A DNA stretch of 64,000 nt from Bacteroidales bacterium (GTDB lineage Bacteria > Bacteroidota > Bacteroidia > Bacteroidales > Muribaculaceae): NCBI GenBank assembly GCA_014800735.1, contig JAAVFP010000038.1, positions 1-64,000 of the forward strand, written 5' to 3'. Positions 9,180 to 18,417 of the stretch are shown here, piece by piece. How positions within the stretch are numbered: the stretch's first letter is position 1; every line of letters begins with the position of its first letter. The notes under the pieces were generated by a model. That model was not told where the DNA came from. It worked only from the letters and a program-made list of their open reading frames with translations, and searched no databases. The position numbers and the translations under genes are program-made.

Positions 9180-10574
9180 TTATTTGCTGAGCAGATACAG
9201 CGTGCGGGTGTAGACGAGGCTTTCGATATGGAACTTAAACGTTATCGTTATAGTTTCGGTACTACCTTGAGGGAAATCACCACGCCACTTGTTCTCCATC
9301 GGGTCGAATGTGAGTGTAAATTTCTCGGGGGCATTGACTATTACAGGTTCTTCTACGTAATTCTCCGAGGTTCCACCTTGACTTTGCGGTTTTACTACAA
9401 TAGTACGTCCCTGGCTGTCGCGCAGGTGGGCGAGGATGTCGAAAGCGCCGCTTGAGCTGAATGTGGCGTAGAATTCGGTTCCTTTGTTATCCACCTGCAC
9501 GGGATAGCCACCGATGGGGGGATAATCGAACACTTCGAGCTCAGGAGTATAATCCGAAATCACGATGGGAAACAGGACGTAGTCGTTGCGGTAGAAGAAT
9601 TCGAGCTTCTCATCCGCCAGGGCCGTCACGGTTTCGGCGGCACGTCCCTCGCGCTGAAGGTTGACGCCGATGTGGAAATGGTCGGTGGCATGATTGCCGG
9701 CGGCAATGGACTCCTTGATGTAGAAGTGTGTGCGGAGGGGCTTTACTTGGGAATTGACTACCGATGATGTTAAATCCTGATTCACGAGATGGTTTACTGT
9801 GGCATAGGTATCTGAGCCGTGGGCGGGCAAAGCGGGTTCGTTTTCCGGATTGCTGTCCGGGGTGGGTTTATCACCGTTGTTGCGGAACATAAAGATGTTG
9901 CCGGTGTAGACGGGTGTGAAATCGATGGAATTGATTTTAACAGCATCCGTCTGACAACGGTTCTTGAACGTGAACTGAACCTTGGAGAACATGCGGACTA
10001 CTTCGATAGCAAAGATTTCGTTGACAGTGCCGCGGACCTGGAAGTTTTCAAGATAGCCGCTCATGGGAATGCCGGCAGTCGATGCGGGAGCGGCGGCGGT
10101 GTAGATTTTCTCCTTCCAGTCGGCGGGCAGGGTGGCATCAGCCTTGAATTCCTGAGGGATATCGGCCTCGGGGATGTTGGCAAATGCAATGGCGCTGTAC
10201 GTGCCGCGGGGGAGTTCGAGGCTGACGCGGTCGTTCCACGCTGCCTCGGGTTGGCCGGTGGCCGTGGCGTAGACTTTTCCTTCACGAACGAAAGCCACGA
10301 ACCAGTTGTTGATCAGTTCGTTTGCCTGGGCAGCATCTTCCGCCTTTTCGCCGTCGGTAAACTGGTCGCCTTCGGCACGGCTGGAGGTGCCCATAGGCGC
10401 CGCTGTGAGCGAAAGGGTGATTGTCGCTGTTTCGGGTTCGCTATCGGCAGGCTGCTCGGGGGTGACGGGCGCGGGAGTGTCGGGCTCGGCAGCTTCGTCG
10501 TATACGCACGACGTGACAGCCAGCCCTGTGAGGATGGCCGCCGCGAGCGGATATATTAGGTGTCGGAGTTTCAT
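9180..10574 (-). CDS. Fimbrillin-like lipoprotein (Mfa/FimA-type accessory subunit)
   Basis: 464 residues with a lipoprotein signal peptide (lipobox TSC, Cys23). An acidic Pro-rich linker and a mature region in the style of Bacteroidota fimbrillins follow, including a first strand (ATITLSLTA) and then Ser-Ser-Arg-Ala with Arg66. That Arg is placed like the Arg-protease processing site of Mfa1/FimA-type subunits. The body is beta-rich with no enzymatic motif. It lies between another fimbrillin-like gene (65 bases upstream) and the giant adhesin candidate (155 bases downstream). This fits a minor accessory subunit such as Mfa3/Mfa4 or FimC/FimD of Porphyromonas, an assignment from position only. 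Confidence 0.72.
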   Translation of the reverse strand: MKLRHLIYPLAAAILTGLAVTSCVYDEAAEPDTPAPVTPEQPADSEPETATITLSLTAAPMGTSSRAEGDQFTDGEKAEDAAQANELINNWFVAFVREGKVYATATGQPEAAWNDRVSLELPRGTYSAIAFANIPEADIPQEFKADATLPADWKEKIYTAAAPASTAGIPMSGYLENFQVRGTVNEIFAIEVVRMFSKVQFTFKNRCQTDAVKINSIDFTPVYTGNIFMFRNNGDKPTPDSNPENEPALPAHGSDTYATVNHLVNQDLTSSVVNSQVKPLRTHFYIKESIAAGNHATDHFHIGVNLQREGRAAETVTALADEKLEFFYRNDYVLFPIVISDYTPELEVFDYPPIGGYPVQVDNKGTEFYATFSSSGAFDILAHLRDSQGRTIVVKPQSQGGTSENYVEEPVIVNAPEKFTLTFDPMENKWRGDFPQGSTETITITFKFHIESLVYTRTLYLLSK

Positions 10575-10639
10575 TTCGGCGTGTGTAGTGCGATTTGAGA
10601 TTGGCTTGGTTATGAAGCGGGAGGTGCGCTATGTGTAAT

Positions 10640-12304
10640 TTACATTATAATTTCCGGTTGTTGACGGAAGTTCCATTTTATAACGTAAATACGCGATGTA
10701 ATATTGTGTGGCTCGTTGATTTCGGGTGTCGGCTGGCCGATGCCATTGAAATTGAGGCTGATGCGATAGATGTTATTGCGCACGATGCCGTACTCCATGG
10801 GGATGTCCTCGTCGTAGGCTAGGTTGCCGTCGGGGTAGACATTGGCGTGCTTGATCCAAATGTTGTAGTAGCAGATGCCTCCGGGGTAATGGGCGGTTTC
10901 GTAGCGGCCGCCGGCAGGGAGCGTTGCAACGTAGGCGTCGAGTGCAGCCTGAGTGGCAAAATAGAGGTTTTGGGACTCGAGGACATTATCGGCCACCGTG
11001 CGGAACAGATAAAAGTCATTGCCGGTGGTATAGACAACAGGCTCCTGAGTGATATCGCCGGATGTGTACACTTTGCCGGGGTTGTACTGCGTACGTAAAA
11101 GCAGACCGGTGATATAGCGCGAGTCGTGCTCGGTCTTGCTCTGAGTGTTTTCGTTGGAGTAAGTTATGGTGATGGCACGAGCTCCGGCGGGAGTGTTCCA
11201 ATCGCTCTCGATATTGAAGGCCGCGCCGAAGCTGCTCATGGGATAACGCTGTCCAAGAACATCGTCAACGTCCTGAGCACTGAGCCACTCTGCACTGCTC
11301 TGGCCATACCAGTTGGAATAATCGGGGGTGCCGGCTTTGTCGAAAAAATCGGGGGTGATGACGTAGTTGGTGGGGACACCGATGTTATCAACGGTTTCGT
11401 CAGCGGCAATAAACTGGTCATCGTTACGGCCCAGATTGTCCACTCCGCCGCTGAGATGCTTGAAGAGATAGGAGTGGTTCTGCATCAGGTTGACGGGGAT
11501 GGTGTTGAGAAGCGTTACGGTGCGCTTGTTGTTGTTGTCGAGACCTTTAACAGTATATTCGAGTGTACCGTTCGCATTATATGTCTCGGTGGAAAATTCG
11601 AGGTCAATGCGTGCTGCCACACGCTCGAGGGTGATATCGCTACTATAGACAATGCCTTCGGTGTTGGATTGCGCTATGTTAATCACCCCATCGCGCTTGT
11701 AATTATCTGTACGCTTTGCCCCATTGAAGGCCGATGACATGACGAAATAATCGGATTGGTCTGCTATCGTACCATCGGTCTGGGTCCACGCAGGTGCCTC
11801 GCATATGGCCCAGCGCAGATTGCCTACAGAAGTGTGTTGAGAGGTTAAATCGCCCGCATTTGCAACCACAGCTGCGCGGAGTGTAGTGCCCTGTACGGGG
11901 CGAAAATACTGAAAATCAGTGTCCGCAAGGGGAATACGCACGTTGTAGATGCGGTCAAGCGGGAAATCAGGGTTTTCGGTATCAATTTCTGCAGCAGCTA
12001 CATACTTGCTCCACACAATCGCGTTCGTTTCGCTGTCGAGGCCAAGACCGTCCTTGTCGGCGTAGACAAAGATTGTGAGGTTGTGAATTGTGTTCTCGTT
12101 GTTGCGGCCGTGCTCCAGGCCGTCGCCTTCCTCGCCGCCGGTGGGGTTGGCGCGCGAGGCGGTGGTGCCACCGGTGGTGACGGTGAGCTCCAGGTACCCG
12201 GTGTGGGTGTCCGAGGGGCACGGCTCGAGGCCGTCGTTGACGCACCCGGTGAGGGCCATCAGCGGCAGCAGGAGCAGGGTGTATATTGCTTTGCGCATGT
12301 TCAT
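10640..12304 (-). CDS. Fimbrillin-like lipoprotein, Mfa1/FimA superfamily
   Basis: 554 residues from the ATG at 12304 (an alternative ATG is two codons later). The upstream 27 codons of the open frame precede the signal peptide and were dropped. The lipobox is LTGC (Cys21). The first mature strand reads GYLELTVTT and is followed by Ala-Ser-Arg-Ala with Arg51, a candidate Arg-protease maturation site. The C-terminus holds the fimbrillin signature GIVRNNIYRISL and ends in a final strand (YVIKWNFR), as expected for donor-strand polymerising subunits. It follows the Mfa2-type gene by 44 bases. It probably encodes an accessory or minor structural subunit of the same fimbria. Confidence 0.8.
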   Translation of the reverse strand: MNMRKAIYTLLLLPLMALTGCVNDGLEPCPSDTHTGYLELTVTTGGTTASRANPTGGEEGDGLEHGRNNENTIHNLTIFVYADKDGLGLDSETNAIVWSKYVAAAEIDTENPDFPLDRIYNVRIPLADTDFQYFRPVQGTTLRAAVVANAGDLTSQHTSVGNLRWAICEAPAWTQTDGTIADQSDYFVMSSAFNGAKRTDNYKRDGVINIAQSNTEGIVYSSDITLERVAARIDLEFSTETYNANGTLEYTVKGLDNNNKRTVTLLNTIPVNLMQNHSYLFKHLSGGVDNLGRNDDQFIAADETVDNIGVPTNYVITPDFFDKAGTPDYSNWYGQSSAEWLSAQDVDDVLGQRYPMSSFGAAFNIESDWNTPAGARAITITYSNENTQSKTEHDSRYITGLLLRTQYNPGKVYTSGDITQEPVVYTTGNDFYLFRTVADNVLESQNLYFATQAALDAYVATLPAGGRYETAHYPGGICYYNIWIKHANVYPDGNLAYDEDIPMEYGIVRNNIYRISLNFNGIGQPTPEINEPHNITSRIYVIKWNFRQQPEIIM

Positions 12305-12348
12305 GAGTGTGGGTGTGGGTGAGAGATTAGCTTTCACTGCGGGGTGGG

Positions 12349-13590
12349 TTATTCGAGGGATACGTTCTGGATGCGGATGCTCCACGAGAGGATGTCAATC
12401 ATCACGGTGCAGTATTCCCAGGTGTCGCCCTTGAGGATGAAGTCGAGGTGGTAGTCGTGCTCACGGTCGAGGTATTCCTGGGGCGAGTAGTTGTAGTATT
12501 CGTAGGCGGTGCGGCCCTGGGCCAGGATGTAGGGGAGGTTGATTGTGGCAACGTCCACACCGGTTTCCTTGTTGCGGATGCGCAGGGTGGCGCACTGGTC
12601 GGGGTCGGAGTTGTACATGATGCGGTTGTACATCACGTTGAAGTGGGCGGTGCGCTCCAGGTCGGGGTCGGCATCGGCGCGACCGGTGATTTTGGCGCCG
12701 GTGGCGATGGCGGGCACAAGGTCGCCGGATTCGTATTCAAGGCCGTTGTTGCTGAAGCGGGTTGTCCAGCCGGCGAAGGGGGTGTAGCGCAGAGGATGGT
12801 TGGGCACAATGCTGTTGTCGTGGGCCAGGAGTGAGTTGTCGTCGTCGATGGTGACCTCGTAGCGCGAGTGCTGCATGTCGGCTTTGTCGTTGAGCTGACG
12901 CAGGGTGATGTTGAGGTGCTTGGTGTCGCGGATGAGCGACACGGTGGCGTAGGTAGCGCGGTCGTTGGTCACGGTGACGTACTGCTCCTCCATGGGGTAG
13001 ATGCTGTAGGGAGCCTTGGTGGCGTGAACGTCGGGCACGGCGTGGGTGGCTACGGGTTCGTAGGACATCACTTTGAGGGTGTGCCAGAGGGTATCGAGAG
13101 GCAGCGAACGATGATCGACGGTGTGACGGCCGGTCATGGGGTCGGGCTGCTCGGAGTGTTCGAGGTTGATGTTGAAGGCCTGAGCTTCGGTGTGGCCTGT
13201 GGTGCGCTGGTATTTGGCGCGGTCAGTGGTCTGGGCATCGTCCCAGTCGTTCTGCAGGCCTATTGCCTTGAGGCGGTAGCGGCCGGGGGCGAGCTCGCCG
13301 GGGCCGAAGTGCATTGTGTAGCCATAAGTGGCCAGGGGGCTGTCGGAGGCGACGTTGGACACGGAGCGCTCGGCAACCTTGCGGCCGTCCTCGTCATAGA
13401 TGTACAGCGTGACGTGGCCGACGTGGTCCTTGAACATATCGGCGCGCATCGTATTGTAGTCGTAGACGTAGCGCACGAACAGTCCGGTGGGACATTCGTC
13501 GACGTCGTCCTCCATCATCGAGCAGGATGATGCGGCGAGGGTGATACCAATAATTGCTGCGCTTGTCAATTTATGAAGAAAACGGTTCAT
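12349..13590 (-). CDS. mfa2: FimB/Mfa2 family fimbrial anchor subunit
   Basis: 413 residues with a lipobox (SSC, Cys23) followed by the family hallmark CPTGLFVRYVYDYN. A transthyretin-like beta domain comes next (VGHVTLYIYDEDGRK ... GRYRLKAIGLQ). FimB/Mfa2 proteins are lipid-anchored in the outer membrane, stay at the fimbrial base and end subunit polymerisation, which controls fibre length. Unlike the neighbouring fimbrillins it has no SRA-type processing site in the first ~70 residues, consistent with keeping its lipid anchor. It lies just downstream of the Mfa1-type gene, with a hairpin terminator between them, so it is likely expressed at a lower level than the major subunit. Confidence 0.88.
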   Translation of the reverse strand: MNRFLHKLTSAAIIGITLAASSCSMMEDDVDECPTGLFVRYVYDYNTMRADMFKDHVGHVTLYIYDEDGRKVAERSVSNVASDSPLATYGYTMHFGPGELAPGRYRLKAIGLQNDWDDAQTTDRAKYQRTTGHTEAQAFNINLEHSEQPDPMTGRHTVDHRSLPLDTLWHTLKVMSYEPVATHAVPDVHATKAPYSIYPMEEQYVTVTNDRATYATVSLIRDTKHLNITLRQLNDKADMQHSRYEVTIDDDNSLLAHDNSIVPNHPLRYTPFAGWTTRFSNNGLEYESGDLVPAIATGAKITGRADADPDLERTAHFNVMYNRIMYNSDPDQCATLRIRNKETGVDVATINLPYILAQGRTAYEYYNYSPQEYLDREHDYHLDFILKGDTWEYCTVMIDILSWSIRIQNVSLE

Positions 13591-13764
13591 ATCGGGGTGT
13601 TTGTTTTGAAAAGATTGATTGTGGCGCCGTGTTTTCGGGCCGATAATCAGCGTGGTTGAGGAGAAATTGTTGCTTTAAATCGAAATGTCGGACCAATGTC
13701 CGCTATATATTTATATGTGTTGAGGAGATTGGTTTCGGTAGGTCGTTTCGGAGAGGAAAAGGAA

Positions 13765-13811
13765 AAGAAGGGCCGGACGCTCGGCCAGGGGGCTTCCGCC
13801 CGGCCCTTCTT
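13765..13811 (-). terminator. Intercistronic hairpin between mfa1 and mfa2
   Basis: A 12-bp perfect stem (13765-13776 with 13800-13811) starts 27 bases after the mfa1 stop and is followed on the minus strand by TTTTCC repeats. It can act as a partial terminator that makes the major subunit mRNA more abundant. The remainder of the mfa1-mfa2 gap (13591-13764) shows no further gene and no clear promoter. Confidence 0.7.
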
Positions 13812-13838
13812 GTATGGGGATGTTAGGAACGTCGGAGA

Positions 13839-15854
13839 TTAGAGTTCTTCGCTCTGAACACGCTTAGCCCAGGAGAGGATGTTAATGCGGCAAGAGATAG
13901 ATTCTTCAAGTTCCGACTTGTCGTCGGGAGTTCTGTTCAGAGGCACGTCGCCAGCGGTGGGCTCGCCAAAGCTGTTGATTGCGTCAATGTTGATCACATA
14001 CCAGTTGTTGCGGACAACACCGTAACGACCAAGGAAGTTCTTCTGATCCTGCTCAACGATGTTAGTGCGATTTGCAGCGTAGGAATCAACAGTAGTGTTG
14101 GTTGTGATAGGCTTACCATCAGCACCAAGGGGAGTTGTCCACGGGGTATATGTATCGCCAAAGTGCTTGATGCGCACTGCGAAATAACCTTCGCTCTGGA
14201 GGTAAGCTTTGATTTCGTGCTCGGCATTTACAGTCTCGATGATTTCAGCGATAACTTCATCAGAAGCATTGATGCTCTTAGAGGCACCATCAAGGAGATC
14301 GAGAGCAGTAACACGCAGGCGACCTTCCAGAATGTTTAGCGTAACATCCATCCAGGCATTCTTAGCAGTACCACGTGATTCGAGATTGGAGCTATAGACC
14401 ATATCGGCGGTGGTAGCAGTTTTGTTGATATCATCGCCTTGACCCTGGAAGAAAGTCTCCCATGCGGTGCGAGCGGCAGCGTTTTCAAGAATCGAGCGGG
14501 TAAGGATGGAAGCAGCTGCATCAAAGATGTAGCGGGTGGTCTGGTCGAGACCAACGGTGTAGAACGGACGGGGTGCATCATTAACGCCCTCGCCGATGCT
14601 GGCGAACTGAACCTTGATGATGGCACGGGTGGTGTTGTAATAGTCCATGTGCTCTACGTCGAAAGTGTTCTCGTAGCAATACTGCGGATTATCAGCGGTT
14701 GCAGTGCTGATAGCGCGGTAGACCTCAGGAGCGCCGTTCTTTACATTAACCATATCCGAGTAGTCTTCATTGAAGGCATAACCCACGCCATTATCGTTGG
14801 GGTTAGCGCAATAGTAAACGCGGAAACGGGAAAGGTCCTTCAGAGGTACGTTACCGATAAAGCGGTAGTTGGTGCTTTTCTGGCTCTTCCAGTCAGCCCA
14901 GGTGGGAACTTCGTTGGGAAGATAATTGGCGCCTACCTGCTCAAGGTTACGGACGATGTAGGTATTGGGCTCGGTGTTGTCAATCATCCAGGTGATGCTC
15001 TGCACACCCACACCAAGCTGATTGGACACATTCGCCAAAGTTTTACCCTGACCGAGCTGAACCTGAACCTTTGCAAGAGCACGCTCGACAAATATTTCAG
15101 CGGCAGGATTCTGACGAGCCTGCTCTGCAGTTTCGTAGATATTCTGACGGAGAACCTCGGCAAGAACCTGGAAGCTATTATCCCTATCGTTGAACGAGGG
15201 CTGAACCGTACCGCCGGGAACACGCGAGAAAGGAGTATTTGTCATAAAGAAGTTGGTACCGTCGTTCATAAGGCTGCGGTTGGTGACCTTCTTCATAAAT
15301 TCGGGGAATTCGGTGTTGAAAGCGAAAGGCTCAAGGACACCTTTTTCGTTGTAGATTTCAAGAGTGTTGGTCTTTTTACCTTCGGCATCCTCTACAACTT
15401 TGATTGACATAACATTGCTGTAGTTGAGTACAGCAAGCGCATAGAGGGGTGCGTTGGACTCCTTGGCGAAATCCACGGGGAAGGTTGATGCAATCTGAGC
15501 AGTAATCTGATTGTAATTAGACATACCGACATTCAAGCCATCATCCTCATCTCCTTCTCCATTGAAGCTGGTAGAGATAGGATAAACGCGGGCGAACTTA
15601 GGATTGGGCAGGTTGCCCTCGAAGAAAAGGATAGCTGCATTGGATACAGTGTATTCATTTTCTTCGCCATCGTCAAAGACGTCGTTCGCACCACGGGCAA
15701 CGGTTTCGGTAGGCATACCGATGGCTACTGAAATGTAGCCGGAGGAACCGTCTTCGCTGTAATCAGGTGCGGTCGGCTCGTTACTGCGGTCGTCGGAGCA
15801 CGATGCGAACATGGCGCCGGCGAGGAGAGCGAGCATTAGCTTGTTAATTTTCAT
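13839..15854 (-). CDS. mfa1: Mfa1 family major fimbrial subunit
   Basis: 671 residues with a lipoprotein signal (FASC, Cys19) and a long acidic propeptide. Strand GYISVAIGMP leads to Val-Ala-Arg-Gly with Arg54, a likely site for an Arg-specific protease that releases the polymerisation groove. The C-terminal signature GRYGVVRNNWYVINIDAI, then INSFGEP, is diagnostic of Mfa1-type fimbrillins. The last strand (SCRINILSWAKR) is the presumed donor strand. In the Porphyromonas model the lipoprotein precursor crosses the outer membrane, is cleaved after Arg and polymerises by strand exchange. It follows a DUF3868 gene by 51 bases. It is longer than typical Mfa1 (~560 residues). Confidence 0.9.
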   Translation of the reverse strand: MKINKLMLALLAGAMFASCSDDRSNEPTAPDYSEDGSSGYISVAIGMPTETVARGANDVFDDGEENEYTVSNAAILFFEGNLPNPKFARVYPISTSFNGEGDEDDGLNVGMSNYNQITAQIASTFPVDFAKESNAPLYALAVLNYSNVMSIKVVEDAEGKKTNTLEIYNEKGVLEPFAFNTEFPEFMKKVTNRSLMNDGTNFFMTNTPFSRVPGGTVQPSFNDRDNSFQVLAEVLRQNIYETAEQARQNPAAEIFVERALAKVQVQLGQGKTLANVSNQLGVGVQSITWMIDNTEPNTYIVRNLEQVGANYLPNEVPTWADWKSQKSTNYRFIGNVPLKDLSRFRVYYCANPNDNGVGYAFNEDYSDMVNVKNGAPEVYRAISTATADNPQYCYENTFDVEHMDYYNTTRAIIKVQFASIGEGVNDAPRPFYTVGLDQTTRYIFDAAASILTRSILENAAARTAWETFFQGQGDDINKTATTADMVYSSNLESRGTAKNAWMDVTLNILEGRLRVTALDLLDGASKSINASDEVIAEIIETVNAEHEIKAYLQSEGYFAVRIKHFGDTYTPWTTPLGADGKPITTNTTVDSYAANRTNIVEQDQKNFLGRYGVVRNNWYVINIDAINSFGEPTAGDVPLNRTPDDKSELEESISCRINILSWAKRVQSEEL

Positions 15855-15905
15855 ATAAGAATGAGAATTAATTGGTTAATTATTTATGATTGTTATTTTT
15901 TCGTT

Positions 15906-17372
15906 TTAAAGCCCGAGGAGAGCTTTGTTACGTTTAGCTTCGGGGAGACGGCCGGCAGCGTCGAAGAAAGATGCTGCGGCTTTGAAGTCGCCACGCTTGG
16001 TGGCTACGATGCCACGTGCGTTGTTGGCTTCTGGGTTGTCGCCGGCACGCTCAAGGAGCTGAGCTGCGCGGTCGTAGTCGCCGCTCTGGATGGCGAAGAT
16101 AGCGCCCAGAGTGTTGGCTTCGGGGTTGTCCGGGAAGTGCTTGAGGGCGATTTCGATGGTGCGGCGGAACTCGGGGGATTCCTCGGAGTAGAGGCGAGCC
16201 ACGCGGTACATCTGGTTGAGCGACATCTGCTCGGGCGACTTGAGGATGATTTCGGCCAGTTTTTCGTCGGGCATGGGCTTGAGGCGGGTGCTGATGGCGA
16301 ATTTGGTGGCACGGAGCTGCGGGAACCACTTGGGCAGGATGGTGGAGCGGTAGAGCTGGGCGAAGCGGGGGTCGGTGCGCAGCTCGCGTTCCTTGGCATC
16401 GTAGTCGGCGGGGCCGTAGGCGGGACGGTCGATAAGCTCCAGAAGGTCGGCACGCTGCTTTTCGGTAATATCCTTGGCGTCAAGCACCTGCTGGCGGAAT
16501 TCGGTCCAGTTTTCGGGAACGGCGCCGTAGGCTGTCACCTCGGGCGACAGGCTGTAGCGGTCGCCGATATATTCGGCCAGTGCGCGCGAGCGGTTGGTGG
16601 CCAGGTAGTCGTTGTGGGTATAGGGCGACTCGGGCGAGGCGTAGCCGGTGATTTCGATACGCGCGATTTCGACGTTGGGGTCGGTGGTGGCGTAGCGGAT
16701 AGAGTCGTCGATGATGGCGAGCTGCTCGCGGTTGTCGATGCGCTGGCCGTTGCGGCACACGTAGGGCTCGGGGTGGAGTTCGGTTTTATCGACTTCGAAC
16801 TGCACGCGGGCCTTGCCTTCGTGGATGAGTACGGGGAGCTCGGTGACCTGGGGAGTGAGCCATGCAAGGCTCATCTGGTTCACAGGGTTGAGTTCCAGGG
16901 GGATGCGCTCAATTTCCTGTCCGGCAAAGCGGCCGCAGCCGCAGGTGTCGTAGCGGAAGGTGATGGCGGCATCGGATTCGTACATCCAGTCGCGGAAGGG
17001 GGTGGTGGCGCTGTAGGCCACTTCCTGAGCCTTGCCGTTGTAGCGGCGTACCTCGGTGACGATGTCGTAGGAGTCGGCGAGGCGGTCGCGGACGGTGCCG
17101 CGCTCGTAGGCGTAGTGCATGTTGCGACCGTTGATGAGCACGGTGGGGAATGCCACCTGCTGGCCCTGCCCACCCTCAACCACGGGGGTTACGAGGATCT
17201 GACGGTTGGAACCGAGGCGGAGCGAGTCGAGCACGTAGTTGAGCTGAAGGTTGAAGTTGTCGCCGTGGCGGTAGAACTCCATATTTTCCATCGCGATTTT
17301 GCCAGCGGGGGCAGCGGCGAATGCCGATGCCGAGAACGAGGCTGCAAGCACGGCTGAGAGTATCTTCTTCAT
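15906..17372 (-). CDS. DUF3868 protein with OmpA-like and TPR-like regions (fimbria-associated)
   Basis: 488 residues. A Sec signal peptide (to about residue 20) precedes an N-terminal DUF3868 domain carrying a Cys motif DTCGCGR near residue 145. A region around residue 235 (RIEITGYASPES) resembles the OmpA peptidoglycan-binding fold, and the C-terminal ~80 residues look like TPR helices (PEANTLGAIFAIQSGDYDRA). DUF3868 proteins commonly accompany DUF3575 proteins and Mfa-type fimbriae in Bacteroidales. An envelope scaffold for fimbrial assembly is a reasonable inference, but no biochemistry follows from the sequence. It sits 29 bases downstream of the DUF3575 gene and upstream of mfa1. A diverged paralogue is at 18654-20087. 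Confidence 0.82.
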   Translation of the reverse strand: MKKILSAVLAASFSASAFAAAPAGKIAMENMEFYRHGDNFNLQLNYVLDSLRLGSNRQILVTPVVEGGQGQQVAFPTVLINGRNMHYAYERGTVRDRLADSYDIVTEVRRYNGKAQEVAYSATTPFRDWMYESDAAITFRYDTCGCGRFAGQEIERIPLELNPVNQMSLAWLTPQVTELPVLIHEGKARVQFEVDKTELHPEPYVCRNGQRIDNREQLAIIDDSIRYATTDPNVEIARIEITGYASPESPYTHNDYLATNRSRALAEYIGDRYSLSPEVTAYGAVPENWTEFRQQVLDAKDITEKQRADLLELIDRPAYGPADYDAKERELRTDPRFAQLYRSTILPKWFPQLRATKFAISTRLKPMPDEKLAEIILKSPEQMSLNQMYRVARLYSEESPEFRRTIEIALKHFPDNPEANTLGAIFAIQSGDYDRAAQLLERAGDNPEANNARGIVATKRGDFKAAASFFDAAGRLPEAKRNKALLGL

Positions 17373-17401
17373 AATTTACTGTGGGATGGTGCTGTGTGTG
17401 A

Positions 17402-18007
17402 TTAGAAAATATAGAGAAGTGAGAGTCCGATTTTGGTGATGCCGACGTAGTTTGTGCCGCCGTTGGCTATCTTGGCGCCGCATTCGTCGCAGGCGTATTT
17501 GTCGTACCATGCGTGGATGTAGCCCGCGCCGATTTCGGCCTCGAAGTTCCAGTGACGGCCGAGAATCCACTGATAGCCGTAGGTGAAGCCTGCGCCGGCA
17601 TAGCGGGCTTCGTAGCGGTGATCCTTAACGCCCTTCTGCAGGTTTTCGCCGCTGAAGAAGAAGCCGGGGATGGGGAGGTTGACGTTGGAAGCGTTGAGCT
17701 GACCGCCGAGGGCGTGAACGCCGATGAAGCTGCCGTTGAATTTGGAGCAGTGCCACCAGCGGTACTCAGGCTGAACTACCCAATGCTTGGCTTTGCGCAC
17801 GCCGTTGTCGCCTGAGCCGAAGCTCCAGGGGTTAAGGCCATAGACGATGTTGACAGTCGACCTGCCGCGCAGACCTATTTCCACGCCGAGGTTCGGTGTA
17901 GTCATAGCATCGTAGGCAAGGTTGGTTTTCACTGCGAATTCCTGGGCGAAGCCCTGAACTGCGAAGGGGATGATGATACTGAGTATCAGAAGACGAATGT
18001 AGTTCAT
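17402..18007 (-). CDS. DUF3575 family outer-membrane protein (fimbria-associated), copy 1
   Basis: 201 residues: signal peptide (to about residue 21), then alternating beta-strand pattern typical of DUF3575 (FAVKTNLAYDAMTTPNLGVEIGL; HWVVQPEYRWW; YGYQWILGRHWNFEAEIGAGYIHA), ending in an aromatic residue (LLYIF) as outer-membrane barrels often do. A conserved CDECGAKIA motif lies about 25 residues from the end. The family is almost always next to DUF3868 and Mfa-type fimbrial genes; its molecular role is unknown. It is the first gene of the main fimbrial operon and has an unusually long leader (promoter at 18248-18277). The paralogue at 20100-20681 shares the order of motifs. Confidence 0.85.
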   Translation of the reverse strand: MNYIRLLILSIIIPFAVQGFAQEFAVKTNLAYDAMTTPNLGVEIGLRGRSTVNIVYGLNPWSFGSGDNGVRKAKHWVVQPEYRWWHCSKFNGSFIGVHALGGQLNASNVNLPIPGFFFSGENLQKGVKDHRYEARYAGAGFTYGYQWILGRHWNFEAEIGAGYIHAWYDKYACDECGAKIANGGTNYVGITKIGLSLLYIF

Positions 18008-18247
18008 AATGTCGGCCGCTCGGAGGGAAAGAGTACTTGTGCTTTTGAAAAGGATATTATAAAATCGTTGGCTAAAAGGACTCCATCCTCAGAATACGAT
18101 TGGTTTTACAAAAGACCTAAAATATTTGTTGTTACGGTGTTGCGCGGTGTTAATTCTACAGTGTGTCGGATTCCGGCGGACTTAAATAGTATTGTACGGG
18201 CTTTCTATTAGTAGCGTGGCCCGAGCACAGCTATAGTTTTAGCGGTA
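18008..18247 (-). promoter_or_regulatory. Long 5' leader of the fimbrial operon
   Basis: The only good promoter match upstream of the DUF3575 gene is at 18248-18277, which leaves about 235 bases of AT-rich, untranslated leader. I saw no ORF with a recognisable protein and no known riboswitch pattern. Such a leader could host post-transcriptional control. Confidence 0.4.
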
Positions 18248-18277
18248 CAAAGGTAATAAAAAGTTTTTGATTGACAA
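18248..18277 (-). promoter_or_regulatory. Promoter of the fimbrial operon
   Basis: On the minus strand, TTG (18275-18277) is 19 bases from TACCTTTG (18248-18255), matching the Bacteroidota -33/-7 consensus. No competing match lies closer to the DUF3575 start. Confidence 0.62.
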
Positions 18278-18346
18278 TTGCTACCCCCCTATTTTAACAT
18301 CATTTAACAGCAAAATTTTCAATTTCGCTTTGAATGTGTAATTCAG

Positions 18347-18358
18347 CCCTGCTCTACC
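18347..18358 (-). repeat. Copy 2 of 12-mer GGTAGAGCAGGG
   Basis: This sits in the gap between the two DUF3575/DUF3868 pairs, about 300 bases after the DUF3868 stop. The flanking sequence (GGGTAGAGCAGGG, then CTGAAT or TGAAT) also resembles copy 3 at 24497-24508. Confidence 0.5.
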
Positions 18359-18417
18359 CTGCTTTTGGACGGCATCGGCGGCATTTCGCAGGGAAAAGGG
18401 GTTGATTCTCAGTCTAC

